Shown here in pieces: positions 8,263 to 17,110 of a stretch of 64,000 nt of DNA; positions within the stretch are counted from its first letter, which is position 1; each line of letters begins with the position of its first letter. The notes beneath the pieces were generated by a model. It was not told the DNA's origin and made no database searches. It worked only from the letters and a program-made list of their open reading frames with translations. Source of the DNA: Synergistaceae bacterium UBA5827 (GTDB lineage Bacteria; Synergistota; Synergistia; Synergistales; 79-D21); NCBI GenBank assembly GCA_002432945.1, contig DJHE01000019.1, positions 99,323 through 163,322 of the forward strand. Direction: 5' to 3'. Position numbers and translations under genes: made by a program.

Positions 8263-10127
8263 CGATTGGCCTCCCCATCAAGGCGGGGACACTCTGACGA
8301 CAAGAAACCGCATGATTGGCACCCTCCGGTTCTGCAATCCGGCGTCGTTGCTGCAGAAAACGCCTTTCCCCTTTCACGCCAAAGAAAATCACGGCTCACT
8401 CCAGTATCGATATGATCCCATGGAAAAGATTCGTGCTCCTGCCGGCTGCGGTTGGCGTAATCCGCCGGATCCAGCCCCTCCGACTCGAAAGCCTGCATCC
8501 AGGTATCGAAACGGAATGTCTCCGTCCATCCGTCGAAACGGCACCCGTTTCTCCAGGCTCTCTCTATCACATCCGCAAGGCGGCGATCCCCCCTCGCGAA
8601 AACCCCTTCGACATAGCCCTGTCTCGGATCGTGATAATTCATCGAGATCCGTGGGTTCCCAAGTTTCCCCTTAAGCCACCGGCAACGGGATTCGGTTTCC
8701 AGAAAAGGTAGTTGAGGTTCCCACTGGAATGGCGTGTGCGGCTTCGGGATGAATCCGTTGACGGAAACGGACACCTCGGCTCTTCGGTGGCGCTTCCTCA
8801 GGATCCCGAAAGCTTCCCTGCAAATGTCCAGGATTCCCTGCAGGTCGGTCTCCGTTTCCGTCGGGAGGCCCACCATGAAATAAAGTTTCACCCTGTCCCA
8901 GCCATGTTCGCTGAGGGCTTCCAGGGTCGTGCGGATATCTTCCTCGTCTATTCCCTTGTTGATGACATCCCGCAAGTGTTGGCTTCCTGCTTCCGGGGCA
9001 AAGGTCAACCCGCCTCTCTTTACCGTCTCCAGGCTTGCAGCCAGTTCCACGGAAGAGGCATCCATCCGCAGGCTGGGAAGGCTCAGCTTGATCCCTGGAG
9101 CCCTTAACTCTCTGGAGAGGGTTTCGAGGACAGGAACCAGGCCCGTGTAATCGCAGGAGGATAGCGACACAAGCCCGACTTCTTCCCAACCGGTCTTCTT
9201 CAGCAGGTCCCTGGCGATGTCGATGACCTTTCCAGGGCTTCTTTCCCGGACCGGCCGGTAAATCATTCCAGCCTGGCAGAACCGGCATCCCCTTGAACAA
9301 CCACGAAAAACCTCCACCGGAACCCTGTCGTGGATGATTCCCGTATCGGGAACGATCAGGGAAGACGGGGCAAACGCGGTGTCCATATCGAGAACAATCT
9401 GGCGCTTGATCGGTAGTTGTTGCCTTGACTTGATCTCGACTCCCCTGTCTGTGAATTCGCACGTCGAGAAGGCCGGAACGTAAACACCTGGCAAGCCCGC
9501 GAGGCAGGAAAGGCGCTCTCCCCTGTGGCAACCGCGGGTCTCGGCCATCACTTTCAGGACGGACGGGAGCAGTTCTTCACCATCCCCCAGGCAAAAGAAG
9601 TCGATGAAAGGTGCCAGAGGTTCGGGGGCAAGGCCTCCTGGACCTCCGGCCATGACCAGCGGGTCTCCCTCGCGACGATCCTCAGACCTGATGGGAATGC
9701 CTCCAAGGTCTAGCATCGTCAGGATATTCGTCGCGGTCAACTCGTACTGGAGCGTGAACCCGACAGCGTCAAATTTTCCAAGGGGAGTGCCCGATTCGAG
9801 GGAAACCAGGGGCAATCCCTCTGAGCGCAGGGACATCTCCATGTCGCCCCAGGGGCAATAGGCCCTTTCCGCCACGACTCCACCAAGGGAATTCGCCAGT
9901 GCATAGAGGATCTGGAACCCCAGGAAGCTCATCCCGACCTCGTATGTATCGGGAAAAGCCAGGCAGATTCGTACTGCGGAATTTTCGGTCCCGCTGATTT
10001 TATCGATCGAGCCCCATTCCTGCCCGATGTACCGCGACGGATGCTTGACCGTCGCAAGGAGGGGCCACAACGTGCTTTTCAACTCAAAAGGGCGTTCCAC
10101 TTTTTTATTCACCTCAAGAATCGTCAT
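8259..10127 (-). CDS. TIGR03960 family B12-binding-domain/radical SAM protein
   Basis: Probable 4Fe-4S radical SAM enzyme of 622 residues. The N-terminal 200 residues resemble the cobalamin-binding-like domain of this family (LWPLLATVKHPSRYIG near residue 20). The cluster-binding motif is C277-x3-C281-x2-C284 in CSRGCRFCQAG. A GGLTFAPEAGSQ segment follows in the barrel. A second small cysteine group, CRTGGCQSCGF, sits close to the C-terminus. The start is taken as the ATG at 10125-10127, giving a 14-base overlap with rodA; the longer open frame lies wholly inside rodA. The reaction and substrate are unknown, and the obligate partner appears to be the downstream DUF2344 protein. Confidence 0.9.
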   Translation of the reverse strand: MTILEVNKKVERPFELKSTLWPLLATVKHPSRYIGQEWGSIDKISGTENSAVRICLAFPDTYEVGMSFLGFQILYALANSLGGVVAERAYCPWGDMEMSLRSEGLPLVSLESGTPLGKFDAVGFTLQYELTATNILTMLDLGGIPIRSEDRREGDPLVMAGGPGGLAPEPLAPFIDFFCLGDGEELLPSVLKVMAETRGCHRGERLSCLAGLPGVYVPAFSTCEFTDRGVEIKSRQQLPIKRQIVLDMDTAFAPSSLIVPDTGIIHDRVPVEVFRGCSRGCRFCQAGMIYRPVRERSPGKVIDIARDLLKKTGWEEVGLVSLSSCDYTGLVPVLETLSRELRAPGIKLSLPSLRMDASSVELAASLETVKRGGLTFAPEAGSQHLRDVINKGIDEEDIRTTLEALSEHGWDRVKLYFMVGLPTETETDLQGILDICREAFGILRKRHRRAEVSVSVNGFIPKPHTPFQWEPQLPFLETESRCRWLKGKLGNPRISMNYHDPRQGYVEGVFARGDRRLADVIERAWRNGCRFDGWTETFRFDTWMQAFESEGLDPADYANRSRQEHESFPWDHIDTGVSRDFLWRERGKAFSAATTPDCRTGGCQSCGFLSSECPRLDGEANR

Positions 10128-11238
10128 CTGGTCGCGGGTTTTCGACGAAAACACTCTGGACGAGCCCCAAGGCAATCCCGAGCGAAAGAAGAGAGCTCCC
10201 ACCGTAACTCAGGAATGGCAGGGGAAGTCCGGTTACGGGGGCAAGCCCCATGCTCATTGCCATGCCTTCCAGTACCTGGAACCAGATCCAGCCCGCGATG
10301 GAGGCGACAAGGACTTTCCCGCGGAGATCCCTGGATTTGACTCCGGCAGCGATGATACGCCAGAGCAAGAGTGAGAAGAGGGCCAGAAGGACAATGCCGC
10401 CCAGGAAACCAAACTCCTCCGCAAAGACGCTGAAAATGAAATCCGTGTGGGGCTCCGGGAGAAAACCCAGCTTGCTCTGTGTTCCCATCATGAACCCCTT
10501 GCCGACCAGGCGTCCCGAACCCACTGCGATCCTGGACTGGATCACGTTGTAACCCGCCCCGAGAGGGTCGACATAGGGATTCAAAAAAACCATGAGTCGC
10601 AGGCGCTGGTAGGTCTTGAGAAAATGCCAGGCGAACGGCATGGCCAAAAGGGCTGCACCGCAAAGCCCAACCAGGTAGCTCACTGGTGTTCCTGCTGCGT
10701 ACAGGGCTGTAAGGATCATGACCGAAAGCACGATGGCGCTCCCGAGGTCAGGCTGTGCCAGGACGAGGACGAGGCTCATCCCCGCCAGCGCCAGGACGCC
10801 TGCCAGGTCTCTCGTCTTCTTCACCGGATGCCTGCAAAGGTGCTTGGACAGCAAGAGGGCAAGGGCCACCTTGGTTACCTCGGAAGGCTGAAGTCGAATT
10901 CCTGCAAAACCGATCCAGCTTTGGGAACCCCTGGCGACATGTCCCAGGACCAGTACAATCACCAGGAGAATCAACGCGATTCCGTAAAGCCGGTAGGCCA
11001 ATTCAAGAAGGCGCAAGTAACCGATCCGCAAAACCACCGCATAAGCCGAGAAGGAGACAAGTCCCCAGATTGCCTGCCTGACAACGAAAGCCCCGGCGTT
11101 TTTCTCCATGCCGAGGCTGGCGCTGAAGATCGAAAAAAGGCCGATGAAGAAAAGGGCCACGGTCGCAAACAACAGATTGCGGTCAGACGAAACGAACAGC
11201 AACCGTAGGATATTCCCCTTCTCCTCCCGCAGTTTCAT
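10114..11238 (-). CDS. rodA: SEDS peptidoglycan glycosyltransferase RodA
   Basis: Integral inner-membrane SEDS polymerase that builds glycan strands for cell elongation together with PBP2. The 374 residues form about ten hydrophobic segments. The family signature GFLPEPHTDFIFSVFAEE lies near residue 275 and a conserved LPFLSYGGSSL lies near 345. Presence of mrdA, mreB, mreC and mreD in the same run supports RodA over FtsW. ATG start at 11236-11238, overlapping the minE stop (ATGA). The C-terminus overlaps the next gene by 14 bases. Confidence 0.95.
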   Translation of the reverse strand: MKLREEKGNILRLLFVSSDRNLLFATVALFFIGLFSIFSASLGMEKNAGAFVVRQAIWGLVSFSAYAVVLRIGYLRLLELAYRLYGIALILLVIVLVLGHVARGSQSWIGFAGIRLQPSEVTKVALALLLSKHLCRHPVKKTRDLAGVLALAGMSLVLVLAQPDLGSAIVLSVMILTALYAAGTPVSYLVGLCGAALLAMPFAWHFLKTYQRLRLMVFLNPYVDPLGAGYNVIQSRIAVGSGRLVGKGFMMGTQSKLGFLPEPHTDFIFSVFAEEFGFLGGIVLLALFSLLLWRIIAAGVKSRDLRGKVLVASIAGWIWFQVLEGMAMSMGLAPVTGLPLPFLSYGGSSLLSLGIALGLVQSVFVENPRPDDDS

Positions 11239-11522
11239 GCAGGTTCCGCCCTGCGCTCCGCTCTCCTCTTGACGTTCTTGACGGGGATGTTCGCCACAAG
11301 CGCCACGGAACGCTCTTCTTTCGAAAAATCAAGCTCGATCTTGTCTTCCTCGATATCGAGATAATTGCTGATGACCCCGATAAGGTCCTTACGGAGATTT
11401 TCCATCATTTCCGGGGAAATGTCCGTACGGTCGTGGATCAGGACCAGTTGAAGGCGTTTTTTTGCCGTGTCTTTCGACTTTTCCTTTTTGATCATCTGGA
11501 ACAGCCGGGCAAGGAAGTTCAT
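11235..11522 (-). CDS. minE: Cell division topological specificity factor MinE
   Basis: Small activator of MinD ATPase that drives Min oscillation and keeps the division site at mid-cell. The 95-residue product opens MNFLARLF, like the amphipathic membrane-targeting helix of MinE. The anti-MinCD segment includes RLQLVLIHDR and the C-terminal topological domain includes LRKDLIGVISNYL. The ATG at 11520-11522 is preferred over a GTG three codons upstream. A GGGGGTGG ribosome-binding site is correctly placed for the ATG and too close to the GTG. The gene lies 12 bases after minD and shares ATGA with rodA. Confidence 0.95.
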   Translation of the reverse strand: MNFLARLFQMIKKEKSKDTAKKRLQLVLIHDRTDISPEMMENLRKDLIGVISNYLDIEEDKIELDFSKEERSVALVANIPVKNVKRRAERRAEPA

Positions 11523-11534
11523 GATATCCACCCC

Positions 11535-12335
11535 CTAAAGGCCAAGGGCTTTCCGGAGAAAGCCGAAAAAGCCCTTCTGGTCGGAAGCTTCCAGGTCGAG
11601 GAGGGGTATTTCTTCACCGAGTATGCGGCGAGCCACGTTGGAGAAGGCCCGGGCAGCTATCGATTCGTCTCCCAGGGTCAGTGGTTCTCCCTTGTTCGTA
11701 GAGACGACGACAGCCGTATCGTCTGGTATGACTCCGATCAGGTCAATCGCCAGGATATCGAGGACATCCTTGACGTCGATCATGTCGCCGGATTTTACCA
11801 TCGCAGGTCGCAAGCGGTTGAGGACCAACCTTATCGGGGATTTTGACATGGATTCCAGCATGCCGATGATTCGATCCGCATCTCGGACGGCAGAAACCTC
11901 GGGGGTCGTCACGACGATGGCCTCGTCGGCACCAATCGCAGCGTTGCGAAACCCTTGTTCTATGCCCGCAGGGCTATCGATCAGCGTGATATCGAAGTTT
12001 TCCCTGAGTTCGTCGCAGAGTTTCAGCATCTGGTCGGGGCTCACCGCATCCTTGGTTCGCGTCTGTGCGGCAGGAAGCAGGAAAAGGTTTTCCACCCGCT
12101 TGTCCCGTACCATGGCCTTCTGCAGCTTGCAGGCACCTTCGACAACGTCCACCAGGTTGAAAACGATCCTGTTTTCAAGACCCAGAACGACGTCCAGGTT
12201 TCTCAACCCGATATCCCCGTCAACAGCCGCGGTCTTGTAACCTGCCTTGGCTAGGGCAACAGCAAGGTTTGCCGTCGTTGTCGTCTTGCCGACCCCGCCT
12301 TTCCCAGATGTCACGACGATAATTCTCGGATCCAT
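11535..12335 (-). CDS. minD: Septum site-determining ATPase MinD
   Basis: ParA/MinD-type ATPase that recruits MinC to the membrane. The deviant Walker A motif GKGGVGKTT is at residues 11-19. VDGDIGLRNLD (switch I) and ITLIDSPAG (Walker B) are intact. The last residues KGFFGFLRKAL form the amphipathic membrane-targeting sequence of MinD. Length 266 is normal. ATG start at 12333-12335. It stands between minC and minE in the usual C-D-E order. Confidence 0.97.
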   Translation of the reverse strand: MDPRIIVVTSGKGGVGKTTTTANLAVALAKAGYKTAAVDGDIGLRNLDVVLGLENRIVFNLVDVVEGACKLQKAMVRDKRVENLFLLPAAQTRTKDAVSPDQMLKLCDELRENFDITLIDSPAGIEQGFRNAAIGADEAIVVTTPEVSAVRDADRIIGMLESMSKSPIRLVLNRLRPAMVKSGDMIDVKDVLDILAIDLIGVIPDDTAVVVSTNKGEPLTLGDESIAARAFSNVARRILGEEIPLLDLEASDQKGFFGFLRKALGL

Positions 12336-12365
12336 AAAGCCCCCTCCTCCTCTTTCAAGCTATGG

Positions 12366-13049
12366 TCAAGGCAATTCCTTTGCGATCAGGGTGTCTCCCT
12401 CCACTGCGAAAAGAACGCTCTTCCCGTACCAGGGAGACGCACTGTCAAAAGTGCTGAAGAGGCGGCCGATCCTGACCTGTGTCGCTTCGAAGGACTTGGC
12501 GATGACCCTGGAGGAAATGTTGCCTTCCGCCCCAGCGTGAACCAATCCCTGCAGCCTGCCCCAAACGACGATGTTCCCTGCCGAAACGATTTCGGCCCCA
12601 TCGTTCACGTGTCCGACGACGAAGACATCACCGGGGTGCTCCACTTTCTGCCCCGACCTTAGAGACCTCTCCACGAGAAGCGTCTGGAAAGACCTGGCGG
12701 CCCTCATTTCGGGCACCGGAGCCATGGGCTCTCCTACCGCAAGTCCTGCCGATCTAAGCAACTTCAGTCCCTCGTTGTCGAAGCTCACCCATGATAGGAG
12801 GTTCAGCCCGTGTTTCCAAACCACGTCGGTCAGCAGCCGTCCGATAAAAGCACTGGAGATCGGCCTTCCCTGGAGGTCCAGAACGACACGGCCGCCTTCC
12901 AGGAGGTGACGAGCTCCTTCGACCGTTTTTTCCAGCCCGGACCAGACGTCGGAATCGGGGATCCCTTCAGGAACGACAAGGCGAAGATGGCCTGCGCCCC
13001 CTTTTAAGGTGACAGCAGCCTTTTCCCTTTCGACTTCCATCTCCTCCAC
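12366..13049 (-). CDS. minC: Septum site-determining inhibitor MinC
   Basis: Inhibitor of FtsZ ring assembly that partners MinD. The 227-residue protein has a divergent N-terminal domain (about 1-105). Its C-terminal beta-helix (about 115-225) is typical, with GDVFVVGHVNDGAEIVSAG and NIVVWGRLQGLVHAG. The GTG at 13047-13049 gives MEEMEVEREKAA; an ATG three codons on (13038-13040) is equally possible because GAGGGG and GGAGG candidate sites lie before each. It is followed by minD after 30 bases and preceded by mrdA after 9 bases. Confidence 0.93.
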   Translation of the reverse strand: MEEMEVEREKAAVTLKGGAGHLRLVVPEGIPDSDVWSGLEKTVEGARHLLEGGRVVLDLQGRPISSAFIGRLLTDVVWKHGLNLLSWVSFDNEGLKLLRSAGLAVGEPMAPVPEMRAARSFQTLLVERSLRSGQKVEHPGDVFVVGHVNDGAEIVSAGNIVVWGRLQGLVHAGAEGNISSRVIAKSFEATQVRIGRLFSTFDSASPWYGKSVLFAVEGDTLIAKELP

Positions 13050-13058
13050 ACCCCTCTT

Positions 13059-14798
13059 TCAGCGCTCGACACCCACTAGGTAAGCCAAAACCTGTCCGAC
13101 AAGGGGAGCGGCTACCGAGCTCCCATGTCCGCCTCCCTCGACCAGCGCGACCGCAACGTATCGAGGGTTATCTGAAGGAGCATACCCCACAAACCAGGCG
13201 TGGTCATCCCCATGTGGATTTTGAGCCGTGCCCGTCTTGCCTGTAACGGTCACCCCGTAAACACCTGAAGCCCTGCCTGTCCCCGATTTGACGACTTCCT
13301 CCATCCCCTTCCGAACCCAGCCAAGGGCTTCCCTGGGAAGGTGGAGATCGGTCCCCTGGGGATGTTCACTCGCCGAAAGATGCGGAACGACGAGGGTCCC
13401 TCCGTTGGCGAGGGCAGCATAAACCCGGGCCAGTTGCAACGGGGTCATGAGAAGGAATCCCTGGCCGATGGAATAGTTGACCGTATCCCCATGGAACCAG
13501 GACTCGGAAAAACGTCTTTTCTTCCACTCCCGTCCTGCAAGGTTTCCGCGGGCTTCACCAGGAAGGTCGATCCCCGTCACCTGCCCCACTCCCAGGCGGC
13601 CGGACCACTCGAGCAGTCGATCAGCCCCAAGCCAGAGCCCAACCTGGTAGAAGTATACATCACAAGAATCCTTAAGAGCCGACACAAGGCTCACTGTGCC
13701 ATGTCCGCCCCGCTTCCAGCAGCGAAAAACCCGGTTCCCGACCTTTAGCTGGCCCGGGCAATGAACTGTCGTGTGCGGGGTCACAACTTTCTCCACAAGT
13801 GCGGCCAATGCGGGCACAGCCTTGAACGTCGACCCGGGCGGGTAGGCTCCGCTGATCGCCCTGTTCATCATCGGCCGGTCCGGATCCTTTAGCAGGCGCC
13901 CCCATTCCCCGGCTGATACCCCCCAGGTAAGGGGATTCGGGTCATAGGAGGGTGCCGAATAGAGCACCTTGACTGCCCCGTCCTTTACATCCATGGCAAC
14001 GATGACACCTTTCTTGCCTCCGAGGAGTTGCTGTGCCTCCCTCTGGGCACCCAGGTCAAGGGTTAGCCTAAGGTCCTGCCCCTTGGTTGGAGGAATCCGG
14101 CTCAAACTCCGCCGTCTCCTGCCCACCGCATCCACCTCGACCGCTTCCTCCGCTGCCATCCCTCTCAGGGTCCCCTCGTGCACGAGTTCGACTCCCGTTT
14201 TTCCGATCAGGTCTCCCACCATGTATTTCTCCTCGGCACGGGACAAAATTTCATCCTTGGTAACTTCACCGACATATCCTATGACATGGGCGGTCAGGGC
14301 GCCGGCTGGATACACTCTTCGGAAAACAGGCGTCGGGGAAAGGAATTTCGGGAAAAAAGGGTCCGAAACGAGGCTTGCAACCTGCCCAAGAGTCAGGTTG
14401 GATGCAACGGTAACAGGTCGGTACGGGGCCCAGTATTGTTTTCGTATGCTTTCCCCTAGCCCTTCCGCTGTCGCAGGGATCCCCTGCTTCTGTAGAACAG
14501 CTGCGACTTCGCCGAGGACCTTGGCTTCTTTCAGGTCCGGAGGATAGCCAACGATGTCAAAGGTCCGTACGCTAACGGCCAAGGGAGCTCCATGGATATC
14601 CGTGACTTCCCCTCGGGGACTTGAAGTCCTGATGACGCGAATCTTGTTCTGCGTCGAAAGGAAAGAGTAGTGTTCCCCCCTCAAAACCTGGAAGAAAAGG
14701 AGGGACAAGGCAAGCCCCAGAAGGGAATAGGCCATGAAGACACGAAGGTGGCTCAAGCGTAGGTTTAGCTGGGAGCGGCGTCCTATTTCTCTAGTCAT
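13059..14798 (-). CDS. mrdA: Penicillin-binding protein 2 (elongation transpeptidase)
   Basis: Class B penicillin-binding protein that cross-links peptidoglycan in the elongasome with RodA. It has 579 residues and a single N-terminal membrane anchor at about 17-38. A pedestal domain with RGEVTDIHG follows near 62. The transpeptidase active site is STFK at 323-326, an SCD triad follows near 373, and KTGT lies at 521-524. ATG start at 14796-14798, overlapping mreD by 8 bases. It lies directly after mreBCD and before minCDE, so elongation and division-placement genes are transcribed together. Confidence 0.96.
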   Translation of the reverse strand: MTREIGRRSQLNLRLSHLRVFMAYSLLGLALSLLFFQVLRGEHYSFLSTQNKIRVIRTSSPRGEVTDIHGAPLAVSVRTFDIVGYPPDLKEAKVLGEVAAVLQKQGIPATAEGLGESIRKQYWAPYRPVTVASNLTLGQVASLVSDPFFPKFLSPTPVFRRVYPAGALTAHVIGYVGEVTKDEILSRAEEKYMVGDLIGKTGVELVHEGTLRGMAAEEAVEVDAVGRRRRSLSRIPPTKGQDLRLTLDLGAQREAQQLLGGKKGVIVAMDVKDGAVKVLYSAPSYDPNPLTWGVSAGEWGRLLKDPDRPMMNRAISGAYPPGSTFKAVPALAALVEKVVTPHTTVHCPGQLKVGNRVFRCWKRGGHGTVSLVSALKDSCDVYFYQVGLWLGADRLLEWSGRLGVGQVTGIDLPGEARGNLAGREWKKRRFSESWFHGDTVNYSIGQGFLLMTPLQLARVYAALANGGTLVVPHLSASEHPQGTDLHLPREALGWVRKGMEEVVKSGTGRASGVYGVTVTGKTGTAQNPHGDDHAWFVGYAPSDNPRYVAVALVEGGGHGSSVAAPLVGQVLAYLVGVER

Positions 14799-15252
14799 GG
14801 CGTGTTCGGCCTTGGCGGATGAACAGGGCGGTCAAACCGAGGACACAGGCAAGGGCCATCCCCTGCTGGGAAACGAGCGGGGAATGCAACCCCAAACCAT
14901 GCCCGGAAAGCAGGGCTGGAAGGAAAGATGAGAACCCATGGGCGGCAATTGCCCAGACGAAAAAGAGGATAGGGTTGCCTCTACGGCCAGGGGGAATATG
15001 CGACCAGGCCCAAGCGCTGCCAGCGACTAAAAGGATATAGGCACTCGAGGTCACCCCCGGAAGCGCTGTCCATCTCAAGTCCCAAAATAGGCCCGTAGCA
15101 AAAGCCGGGATGAATAGCGGCGTCGCGTCCTCGCATCGGAAAACCGCGATCCAGACCAGGGCAAGAACAGTAAAATCCGGAACAATGGCCGTGCCGGAAA
15201 AAACGACCTGAAGGAGGTCCCGGGCAAGGAGAGAAAACCAAACAATAGCCAT
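14791..15252 (-). CDS. mreD: Rod shape-determining membrane protein MreD
   Basis: Polytopic inner-membrane protein of the elongasome. The 153 residues form about five hydrophobic segments with few conserved residues, as usual for MreD. The assignment rests on size, topology and position between mreC and mrdA. The ATG start at 15250-15252 shares one base with the mreC TAA stop, and the end overlaps mrdA by 8 bases. Confidence 0.88.
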   Translation of the reverse strand: MAIVWFSLLARDLLQVVFSGTAIVPDFTVLALVWIAVFRCEDATPLFIPAFATGLFWDLRWTALPGVTSSAYILLVAGSAWAWSHIPPGRRGNPILFFVWAIAAHGFSSFLPALLSGHGLGLHSPLVSQQGMALACVLGLTALFIRQGRTRHD

Positions 15253-16016
15253 TACGGTTTCCCCCCTGAGATCACCTTGACCTTGTAAAGCCTTGAAAGA
15301 TCCGCATTGAGGCTCAGCTTGTAAATGCGGTACCCGCCTATCTCCGACCCGATTCCTGAAACTATGCCAATAGGGATACCAGGCGGCAATTGCTCTGAAA
15401 CGAGAGCTGTGCTGAGATTCATCCCTATCCTGAGATTCTTTTCCGCAGGAACGTAGAGCAACCAGACGTTACCGTCCCCTTCCCCGTTCAGGACCCCAAG
15501 ATCCCTGGTTTCCTCAACCACGACTGGGATGTAAAGGGATGGGGAAGTCAAAAGCTCGATCCACGCCGAATTTGATTCGACCCTAGAGACCTTCCCTACC
15601 AGGGCACCGTCCTGTGTTGCCCCCATGCCGGGTCGGATCCCGTCCTTGAATCCCCTGTCTATCCGGACTTCGGACCACCATGCAGCCGATGACCTCAATG
15701 TAACGTGCCCTTCCTGGACTCCCGGCCCTGAGCCGAAATTGATGGTTGTCTGGAGAAGTCCGCGCAAGGAAAGGTTTTCTTTTTCGAGACGATCGATCCT
15801 TTCACGCAAAGCCCTTTCCCCCGCGGCGAGATCAACCGTCCTGGCAACTGCGTTTCTTAGAATCCTGGCGGGCCACTCGGGTACTCTCATGACCAGACCG
15901 GTCAGGTCCATTGCCTTGTCTACAAGAAGCGACCCCGGGGAAACGGCCGCAAGAAGCAGGCTAAGGGAAAGCGTTCCCAGGAAAAAAATCCAGTACCGCG
16001 TCCCGGTACGCCCCAT
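15252..16016 (-). CDS. mreC: Rod shape-determining protein MreC
   Basis: Bitopic membrane protein that scaffolds MreB, PBP2 and RodA from the periplasmic side. The 254 residues have an N-terminal anchor at about 9-30. A short coiled coil with ALRERIDRLEKENLSLRGLL follows around 68-90. A beta-rich periplasmic domain comes next, with VTLRSSAAWWSEVRIDRGF near 106. The ATG at 16014-16016 is chosen because GGGAGG lies six bases before it; a TTG two codons upstream is less well placed. Confidence 0.94.
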   Translation of the reverse strand: MGRTGTRYWIFFLGTLSLSLLLAAVSPGSLLVDKAMDLTGLVMRVPEWPARILRNAVARTVDLAAGERALRERIDRLEKENLSLRGLLQTTINFGSGPGVQEGHVTLRSSAAWWSEVRIDRGFKDGIRPGMGATQDGALVGKVSRVESNSAWIELLTSPSLYIPVVVEETRDLGVLNGEGDGNVWLLYVPAEKNLRIGMNLSTALVSEQLPPGIPIGIVSGIGSEIGGYRIYKLSLNADLSRLYKVKVISGGKP

Positions 16017-16032
16017 CGCCAACCTCCCCGGC

Positions 16033-17088
16033 CTAAAGGGAACCCCGTTCGACCGTACTCATGACCGGGCGCTTGGAATCCAGGTCTTCAAGGACCTTGG
16101 CCAATCCGTAGGAGACGGCAATGAGAGGATCGTCAGCGACAAAAACAGGGACATTGAGAGCCTGCGACAGGCGTTGGCTCAATCCCCGCAAAAGCGCTCC
16201 TCCCCCTGCGAGGACAAGTCCTTGTTCATAGATATCCTTGACCAGTTCCGGGGGAGTCAGCTCAAGGGTTTCCCTGATGGTGTCCTCGATCTTCTCGACG
16301 ACAGGTTCGATAGCTTCCCGCACCTGTACGGATGAAAGCGTAACGGACCGGGGCAAGCCGTCGGTGAGATCCCTTCCCTTGACCTCCATCCGGAGTTCCT
16401 CGTCAAGGGGGACGACACTCCCGAGGTCGCACTTGATTTGTTCCGCTGTCGCATCTCCGATGGCAAGCTTATGGTTCAGGCGCATCATGTTCACGATCGC
16501 GCTGTCGATCTCATCCCCGGCCCCTCTAATGGACTTGCTCACCACGATTCCGCCCATTGAAAGGACCGCAACCTCGCAGGTTCCACCCCCGATATCGACG
16601 ACCATGTTCCCGCGCGGTTCATGGATGGGAAGGCAGGCTCCCAAGGCGGCCGCAAGGGGCTCCTCTACCACGTAGGCTTCCCGGGCACCCGCGGAAAGGG
16701 TCGCGTCAACAACCGCCCGGCGTTCAACTTCGGTGACACAGGCCGGAACCGATACGACAACTCTGGGACGCGAAAAGAATCCCCTGCGGTCATCCGCCAG
16801 GCGGACAAAATGGGAAATCATCGCCTCCGTCATGTCGAAATCTGATATGACACCCTCCCTCATCGGCTTTACCGTTTCGATTCCTGCCGGCGTTTTTCCG
16901 ACCATGGCCTTGGCCTGCTTTCCAACAGCCAGTATCTCCTTCCGGCCACCCCGGACCGATTTACGGACGGCAATGACCGAGGGCTCGTTGATGACGATCC
17001 CTTTCCCCTTCACATAGACGACGACATTTACCGTACCCAGGTCGATCCCGATATCACTGCCAAAAAATCCTGAAAATAAACGAAACAA
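16033..17088 (-). CDS. mreB: Actin-like cell shape protein MreB
   Basis: Actin-fold ATPase that forms membrane-bound filaments directing lateral wall synthesis. The 351 residues show phosphate-1 GIDLGTVNVVVY near residue 14, phosphate-2 VVDIGGGTCEVAV near 165 and the adenosine motif LAGGGALLRG near 295. The N-terminal MFRLFSGFFGSDIG suits an amphipathic membrane helix. No ATG or GTG is available before the conserved GSDIGIDLGT, so the start is the TTG at 17086-17088. A GGGGGG ribosome-binding site lies five bases upstream of it. The family is usually 335-350 residues. Confidence 0.96.
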   Translation of the reverse strand: MFRLFSGFFGSDIGIDLGTVNVVVYVKGKGIVINEPSVIAVRKSVRGGRKEILAVGKQAKAMVGKTPAGIETVKPMREGVISDFDMTEAMISHFVRLADDRRGFFSRPRVVVSVPACVTEVERRAVVDATLSAGAREAYVVEEPLAAALGACLPIHEPRGNMVVDIGGGTCEVAVLSMGGIVVSKSIRGAGDEIDSAIVNMMRLNHKLAIGDATAEQIKCDLGSVVPLDEELRMEVKGRDLTDGLPRSVTLSSVQVREAIEPVVEKIEDTIRETLELTPPELVKDIYEQGLVLAGGGALLRGLSQRLSQALNVPVFVADDPLIAVSYGLAKVLEDLDSKRPVMSTVERGSL

Positions 17089-17110
17089 GGCTTCCCCCCG
17101 CTTTCATGGT

